64,000 nucleotides of DNA from Aquatica leii (GCA_035610365.1 CM069432.1:73660520-73724519), one strand, 5' to 3'. Numbered from the stretch's first letter, positions 10,207-24,063 are shown. Notes: a model not told the origin generated them from the letters alone. Numbers and translations: made by a program.

Positions 10207-13174
10207 ATGGTGTTTAACAGTTTAACAGTGTTAGTGTTGGGGTAGGGCTGTGCTACAAACAACCTAGTTCCAGCAACCAGCAATTATTCAATGATTTGGA
10301 TAAAATATTAGAAATGGTGTATGCCACTGTGCACTACATCGTTGTCATGGGTGATTTCAACATAGACTATATGGTAAAGAATTCTGCTTTTAAAAATTTA
10401 GTATCTATATTAGATAGTTATAATTTGTGTCAAATTGTCAACACGCCGACTAGAATAACCAAAAATACTCCAACATTAATCGATTGTATTAGCAAGACCC
10501 TCACTCCTAAGCTTATAAGTTGCGATACAGTTGATCTAGGAGATATCACTGATCATATGTTAATCACTGCTACTCTAAAAAACATTGATACAAAAGTAAA
10601 CCCGGTTAAGTACATTAGAGATTATCGGAACATGGATATAGATGCTTTTTCTATTGATGCGCGTATCATTAATTGGAAGTTCATAATGGACGTAAATGAT
10701 GTCAACTTAAAACTTGATTTATTGAATCAAAATATACTAAACCTATTCAATATCCATGCACCAAAATATTGTACAAACCTAAGCGTAAGTCTTTGCCATA
10801 CATTACCTATACAATTAAAAAAATGATAGATTTAAAACGTAAGGCACATAAACGTTACGTAAAAGAACGCTCAGACTCTAGTAGGCGATATTACGTACAG
10901 CTGCGAAATTGTGTCGCTAATGCGTTTAGAAGAGAAAGAATGAAGAATGCATATGCAAGTAGTATGGTGTCAGGGAGCAGGAATAATACTGCACAGCTCT
11001 GGAAATCAATGAAAACATTAGGTTTACGTAACAATAAACAACTAAACCAATTAAATCTATTAATGAATACTTTATTAACGCGGCTGCAAATTCCAATGTT
11101 GATTCTAATCTCATTGAGTACTACTACTCTAACAGAGTTAATGACAATATTGGTCTAAACTTCACAAACATTACTAATGAAGACATATATAGAATAATAA
11201 ATACAATTAAATCTCAAGCTATCGGAGCAGATGGCATTTCATTAAAAATGTTACTATTGGTGTTATCATATTGTATAGATGTATTGGCCAATATAATTAA
11301 TACATCTATTAACACAGGAATTGTACCAAGTATATGGAATACTGCAATAATAAGACCTCTTCCAAAAATCTCTGTTGCTACTCAGTTATCTCAAATAAGA
11401 CCACTTAGCATACTTCCCACAATGTCAAAGATTGCCGAAAAATTTATAGCCGAATAGCTAAGTCAATACTTAGAAGCTAATTCATTATTACCCACTGTAC
11501 AGTCTGGGTTTAGGAAAAAACACAGTACGCAAACTGCCCTGCTTAAGGTTACAAATGGTATACATATCTTGATAATTCTCAGATAACATTCCTCATACTT
11601 TTAGATCAGAGTAAAGCATTCGACCAAGTAGATTCAGAGTTATTAACTGCAATGTTGCAGTACATAGGTTTTAATTATTTAGCATTAGCGTGGATGCACA
11701 ATTATCTTCTTTGTCGATCACAAGCAGTTATAGGGAGGAATTCGATGTCCAAATTTGGCAACATAATTAAAGGTGTCCCTCAAGGAAGTATTCTGGGGCC
11801 AATTCTCTTCACAATCTACACACGAGATATACTATCGTTTTTAAACCACTGCAATGTACATTTATATGCAGACGATGTACAACTGTATGCATCATGCGAT
11901 GTAAATGAAATTACCCATAGCATTGTCAAGATCAATGAGGACCTTTGCAGTCTTAATCTATGGTGTGATCGAAATGGATTATGCCTGACTCCAAACAAGA
12001 CCGTTGCACTTTGTATTTGCAATAATACTAAAAGGGCCAGTATTGATCTACACTCCCATGTTTTAAGTATAAATGGAACACCTATTAAATGGGTTACACA
12101 TGCCAAAAATTTGGGAATCATCATCGATGAGGACTTAACCTTTCAAACACACGCTAATAGAGTATATGGTTTAGGCTACTCCAGACTAAAAGCTATATAT
12201 CATTTAAAGTATTTACCCGTAGATACAAAACTTAGGTTGATACAGTCCCTTATCTACCCTATTATTGTATTGTAGTACGGTGTATTACAGTGCATTGACG
12301 CAACAGTATAAAAACAAAATTCAGAGGATGCAAAATGGGTATCTGCGATTTGCATTTCACATACCCTTTAGAGAACGTATCAGTCCATATCTCAGACGTA
12401 ACAATTTACTAAATATAGAAGGACGATTTTGCTATTTGCTATGCGTATTTCTATATAAAATGTACAAAGATCGTTCACCAGGATACTTATTAGACAGCTT
12501 AGAAAAGCGCTCTAGTACACATACTATTAACTTGCGTGTAGATAGCTTCACGATACCTAAATTCAGAACAAGCAAGTTTAGAGGTAGTTTTTTATACATG
12601 ATGGTATCCACGCTTAACTAAATTTCTAATTATTTGGCTTATCCATTAAATGATTTTAAAAAAGCTATACTGGATAGGTGTTTTAAACGTACAATTCAAA
12701 CTAAAAACTATACATAAATAAGCTATTACGCTTTAATTATAATCTCAAACAATGTATTTATAAGTTAATTGTTTTCTGAGTGTTTTTTTTATTTCCTTTC
12801 TTTTTGTACTATGTCTATTAACAGAATAATTATTAAATTATAGTTACATAATATCTTGACAAACAATTGTTAATAAATTGTATATTACATTTATTGTGTA
12901 AGTAAAAGGTACAATTGCAAATAATTTGAATTTAGTTACTTGTTTACTGTACGATTACTAAAGTCAATATGTTTGATTAGGGTACACAGTAACTATATTA
13001 AAATTATCTATATGATGTAAGAAGTAAGAAAATATGTTTATTTGTCTATTTATTATCTGCATGTCACAGTGATTACCGGAAGGGTGGAAGACCGCTACTA
13101 AGCGAACCCTATTCCATTTGTGAAATTTTGTTTATCTTTCACAATAAAGCATTATTATTATTATTATTATTATG

Positions 13175-13212
<38 letters not shown>
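10207..13212 (+). pseudogene. Jockey/CR1-like LINE (LINE A), 5'-truncated ORF2 with several frame breaks
   Basis: This is a non-LTR retrotransposon polyprotein remnant. The apurinic-type endonuclease part reads VVMGDFNIDY, NTPTRITKN and DITDHMLITA (10254-10830), with the Asp/Asn of GDFN and the Asp-His of DHM visible. The reverse transcriptase follows in several frames: IRPLSILPTMSKIAEKFI (to 11457), QSGFRKKHSTQTALLKV, LDQSKAFDQVDSE (about 11600), GVPQGSILGP and YADDVQLYA (11652-12275, catalytic YADD). The C-terminal region is at 12265-12621 (QRMQNGYLRFAFHIP). The 3' UTR ends AATAAAGC followed by (ATT)n. It is truncated inside the endonuclease, has at least four frame breaks, and lies inside the MULE gene. 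Clade is by motif style only. Confidence 0.85.
13152..13212. repeat. (ATT)n tail of LINE A, left portion
   Basis: A run of ATT units directly after AATAAAGC, with one GATT interruption. It acts as the 3' tail of LINE A and is continued at 14714-14837 beyond the inserted LINE B. Confidence 0.85.
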
Positions 13213-14837
<1,625 letters not shown>

Positions 14838-14840
14838 TAA

Positions 14841-15155
14841 GTGATTAGTACAGTCAATTTTTCTTATATTAATTTTTGGTCCATATGGTCGTTCAAGTGC
14901 TATTTTTTTATAGACGCTACTGTCACCATCTCCAACCAATTGCACATATTTTAATTTATGCATATCTACGCTTCTTTTAAAACCTTCTAAGATTATATCT
15001 GCTTTCATAGAAGTGGATGAACCTGTCCAGTTTTTAGTACAATTGTGTTGGCGTACAATGACATTTTTTTCAGCAGCTCTTGAACAAATTGGGCAATATT
15101 TATTTCTTGAAGCAACAAATAACAGTTTTCCCGTTTTAGTGCCAACAATGCAACC
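14841..15155 (-). CDS. MULE-YqaJ transposase, exon 3 (5' part)
   Basis: After an ATTTGTAG acceptor the exon reads GCIVGTKTGKLLFVASRNK, then YCPICSRA, HNCTKNWTGSSTSMKAD, YVQLVGDGDSSVYKKI and KIDCTNH, where the LINE A insertion begins. CPIC with the His/Cys of HNCTKNW looks like a zinc-binding knuckle. GDGDS carries the second catalytic Asp of the MULE DDE domain. The frame is clean over its whole length. It joins to the 3' half at 10206 when the LINE block is removed. Confidence 0.8.
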
Positions 15156-15208
15156 CTACAAATACCGTTACTTACATACTTGCGTAAAATTAAAATAGTT
15201 TTACTTAC
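15156..15208 (-). other. 53-bp intron of the MULE gene
   Basis: GTAAGTAAAAC...TATTTGTAG. Removing it fuses the SGV and GCIVG codons in frame. The short size matches the other introns here. Confidence 0.75.
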
Positions 15209-15761
15209 AACACCAGATAATGCATCGTATATGACTTTATACGATCTTTTAGACCACGCGCCATCAGCTATTACAGTTATCAAACCATTTCCATCTTCAT
15301 CCACTTCCCCAACTTCTTTAGCTAATGCTAATTCTTCATTTCCTGCATCTTCTAAGGATTTCCATACGGTTTTATATATATTTTCAGATACAATGCTGTG
15401 ATGTTTAGTATATTGTCTGTACGACGTTTCTAAAATATTTAAAATTGCTTGTTGCTGTAATAATTCTGAATGACAACATCCAGTTGAAATTGTTGCCAAC
15501 ACGATAGCTGAATTAGCATTCATCTTTGATGTATCAGAAAAGTCTTCAGTAGCAATGCTTTTCTCTATGTTACACATATTACATTTTAGAAAAAATGTAC
15601 TTATTATACCATTTCTTATTTCCTTAGTAAACTTCATATGCAAAACGTTACAATCAAACGGTTTATGATTATTTAACACTTGCAATTCTTTTAAAAAATG
15701 AGCAATATCTACAACTCTTGGACCAGATAAAACATCTGATGTTTCGTAAGTTTCGCACAAG
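15209..15761 (-). CDS. MULE-YqaJ transposase, exon 2
   Basis: Reads LCETYETSDVLSGPRVVDIA, then KCNMC, NANSAIVLATISTGCCHSE, SIVSENIYKTVWKSLEDAG and TVIADGAWSKRSY. The block from NANSA to GAW is the conserved core of the Mutator-like transposase domain found in many arthropod genomes; the Asp of IADGAW is the likely first catalytic residue. CNMC may bind zinc. The frame is intact from acceptor to donor. The product would act on DNA in the nucleus as the element's own transposase. Because the downstream half is separated by 4.6 kb of LINEs and has frame breaks, the gene as a whole is probably dead. Confidence 0.8.
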
Positions 15762-15814
15762 CTATAACATAAGACATTAGTATATCCAAGTTTTGATTAT
15801 AATTTTAAACTTAC
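15762..15814 (-). other. 53-bp intron of the MULE gene
   Basis: GTAAGTTTAAAAT...TTATGTTATAG between the NQNV and LCETYE codons. Splicing keeps the frame. Confidence 0.65.
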
Positions 15815-16095
15815 ACGTTTTGGTTTGGTGTTTGAGACGATGTTGATGGCTGTGAGTTGTCGACGGGTTTTATCACTATTTCAGCTTCTACATTAGGTAC
15901 AATCGTCTGGGTTTGTCTTTCCAACAATGTTGCAGGTGAAGTAAAATCATATGTAGTTACTTGCAGTTGTTTCTTTTTTTTTAAATTCCTGTTAAAATGT
16001 TTCAAACTAGTTATATCAAGTAATTTATCTATAAAGCACCATCTTGCTATAACGAAGTAATCAAACAACAACAAATAAAAAAATCCGTTGAACAT
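15815..16095 (-). CDS. MULE-YqaJ transposase, probable first exon
   Basis: ATG at 16093-16095 opens MFNGFFYLLLFDYFV, then FIDKLLDITSLKHF, a Lys-rich run and a Ser/Thr/Pro-rich linker (QPSTSSQTPNQ) before the donor. The basic patch and linker resemble the variable N-terminus of this transposase family, but I see no conserved domain. The frame is also open a little upstream of the ATG, so an earlier exon cannot be excluded. Confidence 0.5.
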
Positions 16096-17424
16096 ATCAT
16101 TTTTAGGTGACAAACGGTACCTTACAATTTTACGAGGGCAGGAAAAAATCTAGGAAAAAAGACTGCTTGAAAGCAAACATAGAAAAAAAAAAATAAAACA
16201 TTATTATAATGTGCGTAATCAGTATTTATTATTATATAAAAGTTATTATTACGAATATTGATGTATCAAACTTGTTCCTTTATTATTGCGCAATCTTTTC
16301 ATTGAAAAACTTTAGGTAATACACATTTGATTAAAATTCAATATAGTATGAATAAATCATTAGAAAATTTTGATTCATTCTTACAGGTTTTGTTTATGGA
16401 AGTTTTTTTTTTCCTGGAGTTTTTCTTCAGAGATTTTTCTTCAGGGGGTTCTTAGATATTACTTTTTGTAATTTTGAATGTGCGGAAAAATATTTTCTAT
16501 ATGGCATAAAAAAACTAAAAACATATTACACTGTTATTGTATAGTAGTAAATGAGTAAGGTTTTGCAAGAGTAGGTACTACTAAAAGAATTGCAGTAAGG
16601 AAGCGCAACAAAAGGTTTCAGTATGCGAAACATGATTAAAAATGTAGCGTATAAAACTTGATTTGAGTACCAAAAATTTAAATGTAATTTTAGAATAACC
16701 ATATATGACATTTAAATTGAAAATTCAGAGTATATATTTTTTATTTATACTTGATTACATTTATACTTTGAAATCGAATTATTTCGTATACTAAGTGTAG
16801 GATAGTAACACAAAATAAACCATCAATTCTTCATCTAAAACCAAAAATTTAAGTTATTCAAACCATAAAGTTTTGAATTCAAGTTATAAAAGTATATATA
16901 ATCTATAAAAAATGAAACTTTACATGTGAATTAATAATAAAAATTTTGAAATTAAAATGTTAAACTTTGGAATGCCGAATAATCACAAAACATTTAAATT
17001 TGAAAAAGAATTGAATACTATTTGTAGTTTAGGTAAACATTATTAAATTTTTTATGGTAAATTGTTTGTCTGGATGTTGTATTTGAAAATAGTTTAACTT
17101 CTTTTCTGTTTATTACAAAATTCTAACTCCATTAATAATAATTGAATTCTTACCTTTTAGCAAGAAGCCGTGCACTTTTTGTCTTTGACTGGTATTTCTT
17201 TGGACTCATATTAACAATAATAAATGATAATTAAAGTTTAACACCAAATACACTTCACAAATAAGACGTTGAGCACTTTTCGTTTCAAACTATTATGAAG
17301 AAATTGTAAAATTTATTTAGGAAAGAAAGATTTATTGTAGGGTAGCATAACTATTGCAGCTGCAAACAATAAAACATTTAGAATCTAAGAAATTGCCAAA
17401 ATTTCGATGTAAACCTTAAGGCGG
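16096..17424. other. AT-rich stretch, no gene
   Basis: Presumably contains the upstream end of the MULE element, but no terminal repeat could be matched. One chance minus-strand frame (16526-16711) has no family likeness. Confidence 0.5.
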
Positions 17425-17510
17425 CACAACAATAGCAGACTTCTTTTTAAATCGGAGAGAGAGGAAAGTTCTACCCTAGCTCTATTTCATTTTACCGGCA
17501 CTGCCACGTT
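17425..17510 (+). repeat. Left TIR of the Tc1/mariner-like transposon
   Basis: Inverse of 20441-20526. The core CAATAGCAGACTTC starts at 17430. Confidence 0.85.
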
Positions 17511-18180
17511 AAAGTTCTTGCCATAAGAGAAGAGCCCTACGTCATCATCGTATTCATATGAATCAAGATTAACGCACTAGTCAAATTAAGTGTTAGTTTA
17601 TTAGTTATAATTAAAAATTCAGTGTTGGCTATCCTGGTTAGTTGGTACCTATAAGAATTTTAATTTTGCTGTCACAACACGTTTAACCTTCAAAATTAAT
17701 TTTCGCTTAATTCGAGATTACTGATATTAAAATAAATATTATTAAAAACGACTGCAATTTATGTTCGATTAATTATATTTATCAAAGTGAAATTTAGATT
17801 TAAACATATGTAGTTTTTCTAAAATAAAATCTAATTATTGAAGTAATTTAAAATGAAAAAACGTTTAAGCACAGCGACGCATGTATAATACAATTTCAAC
17901 GTAATTTTAATACATAAAACAACGAAATGAGCAGCATCTTGAGTAACAATTGGTTTTAAAAAAATGTTCAGTTTCAACAACACTATAAACCTCATTTATT
18001 TTAATCATCACTATCTGAGGATTCCGATGAACTTGAATCGTTTAAACCAACATTAATTATTAAAGGTTTCACTGTAATGTCTAATAACTTTTCTCGGTTA
18101 TACCACTCTTGTATTAGTTTTTCTGTATGAATCACACACTTTTCTCATAATTAGGAAGTACATTGTTGTAGTGCTTCGTT

Positions 18181-18983
18181 TCACATTGAAATTACTTTTT
18201 CATCTCCATGCCCGTCCCTACCAATGTGTTTATTGTAATATGAGTTTGCATGGGTCCATATAAATTCGATTAATTTAAACTTACAATGATAGGGTGATAG
18301 TCGTAGCACTTCATGTCGGTGTCGTTGTAACAGTTCGTCCACTTCATATTTCTTTTCTTTCATGTGCTGTTTAGCTATGGCAAATAATTCACTTTTGACC
18401 ATGTTAGCATCATATGAAATATTATTTTTGTTTAGCCAAGAAGTTGAATTAGATTTGTTCCAACTTGACGAAAGCATTTTTTCTAGTAACATGGAATGAT
18501 ATGATGCATTATTCAACACTATAATTGATGATTCTTTTAAATTATTAACTAAACGTTCCACAATCCATTTTTTTTAAGGTTTCACCCTTCATATCTTCAT
18601 CATAATCTTCATGCTGAGATTTAGATGAAAACAATAATAAAGCATTCTTTACAAATCCAGATTTTGTACCGGCATGTACGACAATAAATCGTTTTCCATC
18701 GTAGCCCTCAGGTTTACGTATACTTTTTAAATTATCATCTTGCCACGATCTCCACATACTTCCATAAAAACTACTTCACGTGAAAATTCAGTTAAGATTT
18801 TCTATGTAACGTTTTAGAAATTTAATCCTCGTAAGGGCTATATGTGATGCCTCCATTAAGGATCTACGGTGATCATCTTTCTTGAAATTAAAGCCAATTT
18901 CATGCAGAGTTTTATTTAAATTGCGATCATTTAACAAAACATGTTTATGTTTGAGTTCGCTGTTTAGGGAATTCACAGTCACA
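18181..18983 (-). pseudogene. Tc1/mariner-like DDE transposase, main exon (catalytically broken)
   Basis: The exon begins EQHVTVNSLNSELKHKH after an acceptor at 18991-18992, continues LHEIGFNFKKDDHRRSLMEA and REVVF, then jumps to WRSWQDDNLKSIRKPEGYDG, FIVVHAGTKSGFVKNALLLF and IIVLNNASYHSM, and ends KLIEFIWTHANSYYNKHIG. In this family VVHAG and the D-N-A-YH strand carry the DDE fold. Here the first Asp motif (LDET type, expected just after REVVF) is deleted, the second Asp is Asn in VLNNASYH, and the Glu remains in KLIEFIW. Stops and a frame change near 18560 and 18780 confirm it is dead. It was the element's own transposase. Confidence 0.8.
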
Positions 18984-18990
18984 TGTTGTT

Positions 18991-19045
18991 CTAAAAAAAG
19001 TTAGTTTATAGAAAGATTATGAAGGTTGCTTTCATCGGAACTTAC
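18991..19045 (-). other. 55-bp intron of the Tc1/mariner-like transposase
   Basis: GTAAGTTCC...CTTTTTTTAG between the exon ending TLYKMYTN and the exon starting EQHVTVN. Confidence 0.65.
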
Positions 19046-19250
19046 TGTTTGTGTACATCTTATACAACGTGTTTCTTATAGTCATTTTTGAAGATGCTGG
19101 CAAGTCTACAGTTTTTGACTTCTTTCGTGACCTTTTCTTTCCAGGACTTGATAACACTAGATTCAATTTGTGTTCAGACTTTATCCGCTTAACAGAAGCT
19201 AAGCATATACCTAATGCAGTTGCAACTCTCTCTAAATAATATAATGTAAT
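19046..19250 (-). pseudogene. Tc1/mariner-like transposase, N-terminal exon (helix-turn-helix part)
   Basis: The minus strand reads VATALGICLASVKRIKSEHK, then SPGKKRSRKKSKTVDL and MTIRNTLYKMYT before a GTAAGT donor. The VA.ALG.C.ASVKRI pattern looks like the recognition helix of a transposase HTH, followed by the usual basic KKR(x)RK linker. No start codon was settled. Confidence 0.65.
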
Positions 19251-20440
19251 GCAAGTTAATCATTTCTTTCTTTAGCTTACCTCTTGAACAGACGTTAATG
19301 GGATGAAAGAACTCCCATTATCCTTTTCTTGTTAAAAGTATGCAAGTAAATTAACCACCATTTGGCGAGATTGAGAGCGTAATGTTTTACCTTGTATAAA
19401 ACCCGACATGTTTTTGTTCTAAAAAGAACAGTTTGAAATAAAATAATGCAAAATAATAATAATAATAACCAAAGATACAAAATGAAGCAAAAATGACAGC
19501 AAACCGTGTTTGACAAAACGTCAACTTGATTGAAGTCAATTGAACAACTTTACACATAGTTTATGTCTTGCTTATATAATAGTCAGTATGTTATTTCTTA
19601 CATCAGTAGGTAATGACGTAGGGATCTTCTCTTATGGCAAAAACTTTATTCCTAAAATAACTAGAATTGGGAGTGGTGTACCTGCTTTGCAAAAAGTCAA
19701 GGACAACAAAGGACAATCACCTAACTTCTAAATGAAAATAGTTGTATAATTCCAATGAAAATTATCTACATAGTTTATATTATTACTATTATTTGAATTC
19801 TTAATAAATGGTTTGACTATTCATTAGAATAATTGAAGTCTGTTGATCATTTTTGTTTTTATTACACCAACATTGAATAAGATATGTTCGAAACAATTCG
19901 GTATTTTACTCGACTAAAGAATTCGATTATGTTTTCGATACAAACTTATAATACGTAATGAATCTGAACAGTTAATTTTGTTCGGAGATAGACTTTTTAT
20001 ATTGTTATTTTAACGATAATTCTAGTGATAGTTATTTCATTTTAATTATCGCTACTAACCGAGTTAACAAGAATTTGTTGTATATTATGAGTTAATTAAT
20101 TAATTAATCATAGTTTAGAGTGTATTATATACATATTGCATATGATTATGAAATACATTTAATTTTTTCGATAATAATTTAATCATTTAAACATTCAATT
20201 GTGTCTATCACTAGTAAGTTATAACTTTGTATGACTTTGTACATGTGACCCATAAAGTGGCCCCTGCTTTTGTGTTTATTCAAGTTTGTTTTGGTTTTTT
20301 TTTTCAGGCCTCGAGTGTTTTTCAAAAGTAAAACAATTAAAACTTAGGTTATTGTTTTGTTGTCAAGAATCAGTCAAGAATGACATTTATTTAGGGACAT
20401 TTACAAAAATTCTAGTTAGTTTAGGGCAATTGAAGGTGCT
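19251..20440. other. Internal non-coding part of the Tc1/mariner-like element
   Basis: AT-rich, with an (AAT)n short run near 19452 and a TTAATTAATTAATTAAT run near 20092. The small frames here (19295-19516, 19540-19731) have no family likeness. Confidence 0.5.
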
Positions 20441-20526
20441 GATGTTGCAATGCCGTTAAAATGAAATAGAGCTAGGGTAGAACTTTCCTTTCTCTCCGAT
20501 TTAAAAAGAAGTCTGCTATTGAAGTG
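20441..20526 (-). repeat. Right TIR of the Tc1/mariner-like transposon
   Basis: Inverse of 17425-17510. Confidence 0.85.
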
Positions 20527-20646
20527 TACTTATGTCATAAAAATAGCCCTTTTTAGAGAACAATGACCTAGATTCCTTAGTAAAAAAAATATACAAAAGT
20601 GACAATTTGAAGATTTTAAAATTTTAAAGTTATATTGGTTACACTT

Positions 20647-22419
20647 CCCACAAAACCAAACAGGTTCCATAATAATGCTTTTAGAAGCATAGAGGCAGTA
20701 TTGATATTACTGAAAGCCTTCCTGTAGCAGTAGAATGGTTTATGTTTAGAGATAGGTTTTGACACTCCAGTAGAATGCTGTACAGTTAGTGCTTATAGAG
20801 TCCTATTAGACGTTGTACAAAAGCAGGCCAAAGGTAGAAGGTTTCACGTTCCATTAGAATGCTTTAAAATAGTGCCAATGTAGTACTTTCCTATGTTGTA
20901 GAATAGCATGACAAAGTTAACGACTAAAAGGTAATTGATTTGCATGCTTTTACAGGGTTTTAATAGCATACCATAAAAAACACAAAAAGCATGAAAACGA
21001 CATGAAACGATTAGTTTTAAGTGATTTTTTATTAAGAAATTTGTACAGTATCTTTGTCTAAACTATAATTTTTAATCAATGGTTTGCGAATTTGTAGTTT
21101 GCTGCATCATCCTAATTATTTCATTTTTTAATATCGCTTTGCCATGACGTAGCCATTGGAACACCTTCTCATTAATAACATCTATAGGAACTCCTTTGAA
21201 TCAACTTTGGGTTAACTCTATAACAAAATTATGCGATTAATTATTTTGTATTATCTATTATCAGTCGCATGCATTTTCACTAGATTCATAGCAAAAATAT
21301 GTTTCTTTTTATGAATAAAATAATTTTTTTATTACAATGCTTTTTTAAGTTTAAGTACGCAGGTTGGCCACCCCTGTTCTAAAAAAATAACTGGATGCCA
21401 AGTAAAAAATAAACAATAACAATAAAGCGCTAAAACGTGGATAAGCTGATCGTACAAAAATAGATATATGTTTTCAATTGTTTCTTTTTGTACTTACTTT
21501 TACTTAAATCAGCAGAACTTCTAATAGCTTTTTCTTCTTTAATTCAGCACAAAAAAAAGAACACATTTACAAATATAGACTAAGCCCGAAGTCGCCTTCC
21601 TTTCGTAAACGTAAAACTGCATATACCCGTAACCGTATAAGCTTTGGTATAAGTACTTACTTAGAAGCATTTCTGGTGAATCAAACTCGGTAGTCGGTAC
21701 ATATCTCGTCACAATTCTTGGAAATCAAATTATCTTATTTACATTTACAGTATCAAACGCAAATGCATAGGTTTTTTATTGCATACATATCTTTATCAAC
21801 AAAATTTAGATGTCGGCGTTTAATCTCTACAGGAAGTTATTTTTGTTTAGGTATTACAATTTAGCAACTTGTACAAACTGTTTTTTCTGATATTAAAAAT
21901 TATATTTCTTTATCTCAAATAAAGAACGATTAAACCGATTTTAGAGGTACTAAAACACTAAAAGAATGTTATCATGTTAGTCGTAATACTTGAATTTTAA
22001 TACATTGTCAAAGCTGCTATAAACACTTTATTTTTTATATCAATATAGAAGGCTTATAGGAGTGATTTTAAAGGAATCTTTTAGGGTACTTTATTCTCCT
22101 TCTATATGCATTGTTATAGAATCAATATGGGAACGCCATTAGAATGCTACATTTTTAATACTTTAGTGATTCCAATCAACTGCCAATTTTAAGGCTGCTA
22201 TAAGCACTTCTTTCTTAAATTAAATATAGTATTCCTATAGAAGTGTTTTTAAAATAATCTTTTAGAGTACTTTATTCTTCTTATATAGGCATTCTTATAG
22301 AATACGTTTTAAATTAAGTGTGTTATTAGAAGTCCATACACAAACTACTATTGGCATGCTTTAGAAATGAATATTTGGGAATGCTTATCGAACCTACATG
22401 GAACTTATGGTTTTGTGGG
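20647..22419. mobile_element. 1.77-kb non-coding TIR element with palindromic internal motifs
   Basis: The ends are CCCACAAAACC (20647-20657) and its inverse GGTTTTGTGGG (22409-22419); inside them GGTTCCAT / ATGGAACTTATGG also pair. Both subterminal zones are filled with variants of ATTAGAATGCT, TAGAATGC and GGAATGC in both orientations. There is no open frame and the target duplication is not clear. It is probably a non-autonomous DNA transposon of unnamed family. Confidence 0.65.
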
Positions 22420-23029
22420 TTATTTATTTGATAAAACTCAAATATATGGAAAAAAACTTTAGAAACTTTGGAATACATTTATAAAAACAATTGGTATCTC
22501 AATTTTGTAATTGCGTTAGAAATTAGATTAATGATGCAGTTGAATATTGAATATAAAGTAAAATAATATTTTAAATCTCACAAACAGAACCATTATCTTC
22601 ATTGGTAATTTCATCAGTCGAATCTAAATTTGCCAAAAAAATGACACTACTATTAGTGAATTTCATTACGAAAACTACATACATATTTATATTAAAATTA
22701 GCGATGGATGTTTTATTAAAATTTTGCACCATCATTTTAATTGAAAAAAGTATGAGGTTTTTGTTTTATTTAAAATAAATTGAGACCGGAAAATCGAAAA
22801 TTCGTTAAATATCTAAAGTAATAAATATTTTCGTAACTACATAATGGATGTACCATTGATGTACCTACTATTATGTTTAGCGTATTTTAAGTGATTCATA
22901 TATCGCATTGTTTACTAAAGACTGTTATCTTTGCATACGCTGCAATTGTTGTAATCCTTAGTCACGCCTACTACGCTCCGATACATACCAGATATCATAT
23001 AGAAATTTCAGTGATTTAAAAACCAAACT
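22420..23029. other. AT-rich stretch, no gene
   Basis: Nothing recognised between the 1.77-kb TIR element and the hairpin MITE. Confidence 0.5.
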
Positions 23030-23291
23030 GGTAAAACTTGTAAACCATTTTTTAGGGTTGTTTTTTAATATTTCTTTATCAAACAAATTTTAAAATTTCT
23101 AGAATAAATGTAAGAACGCCCAAGCCCGATTTTTCGAAAAATGTTTAGTTTATATTTTAAAATATGTAATTTAAAAAAATAAAAAATCGGGCTTGGGCGT
23201 TCCATTTGTATTTATATATAAAATTTAATGCAAAATATCCGAACTCAATCGGTTAATAAATAAGCTCAAAAAATGGTCTACAAGTTTTACC
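23030..23291. mobile_element. 262-bp hairpin MITE
   Basis: The outer inverted ends GGTAAAACTTGTARACC-ATTTTTT pair with their complement at 23273-23291. An inner perfect 21-bp inverted pair (23114-23134 with 23182-23202, core AACGCCCAAGCCCG) stands out as GC-rich in AT-rich surroundings. It is non-coding and a transcript could fold into a long hairpin. Confidence 0.75.
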
Positions 23292-23447
23292 TAGTGATAA
23301 ATCAGCCTTAATATAAAATAATTTACTAGAGGTTGAATTTCAGACAAATTAGATTCCTCGATACCCATTAAGTTACTTTTCTAGCAGAGTTGGTACTTAA
23401 AAGGTACTGCAATATAAGTAACAAATACAATCAAAGCAAGCCAAATT

Positions 23448-24055
23448 GACATGACAACTTTTTATACAGGAAAGAATTATAAAATTTGGGGAGTGACGTG
23501 TGAGGTAAATAGTAAAACAATTCAAATATTATTTTTGTATAAATCATCAACCGGAAAAACAGGTTTGGATGATGTGTTAAAAACACTCTGTAATATTAAG
23601 AAGTTATTTTGCATTAGAGGAGACTGGAATATTGACAAACAATTATGAAAAAGACTAATTATTTGATTAAATATCGCTATATGAATAAAATACCTGGTAA
23701 CTGAACCTACACGTGTTACAAAAAGCACTAGCTTAGAAAGGTGTTTATAATGCTTCAAAAGTAGACGATAAATTAAATGCTTTTCTAAATACTATAATAT
23801 GCTATTACTATCAGTGCTTCCTATTAAAGAAATATAATAAAAAAATATCTATTACAAATGGATAAATAATTAGGTTAAAGCCCAGAAAACAGTGTTACAT
23901 GACTGGTATATTTTTTCAAAAATAGTATCTTATTTTGATTTCTGTATAGAAAACACTAAAATCTAAGTATATAATCAATATTGAAAAGTGTAAAAAAGAG
24001 TACTATTCTAACAGAATACATGGATTAGCAAATAAAAACAATGCTATGTGAAACA
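23448..24055 (+). pseudogene. LINE C endonuclease remnant (5' part)
   Basis: The frame 23451-23648 reads KIWGVTCEVNSKTIQILFLY, then FCIRGDWNID, a decayed version of the GDFNI catalytic strand of LINE apurinic-type endonucleases. A second frame after it gives VTEPTRVTKSTS (about 23695), the usual next motif (TPTR.T). This is a non-LTR retrotransposon ORF2 on the plus strand, decayed by stops. The sequence resumes at 25997 after a hAT insertion. Confidence 0.65.
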
Positions 24056-24063
24056 TTTTAAAT
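24056..24063. repeat. hAT target-site duplication, left copy
   Basis: TTTTAAAT, exactly repeated at 25989-25996. Confidence 0.8.

Larger units (their letters stand above)
17425..20526. mobile_element. Tc1/mariner-superfamily DNA transposon with about 85-bp TIRs
   Basis: Left TIR (17425-17510) and right TIR (20441-20526) are inverse copies sharing CAATAGCAGACTTC, AAATCGGAGAGA, AAAGTTCTACCCTAGCTC and CGGCAYTGC, with few differences. A minus-strand, intron-containing DDE transposase lies between them (18.2-19.25 kb). No clear TA duplication is visible at the ends, so exact limits are open by a few bases. Confidence 0.85.

Noticed and set aside
19540..19731. 63-codon plus-strand frame inside the Tc1/mariner-like element
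   Set aside because: No family likeness, and the transposase of this element is clearly on the other strand.
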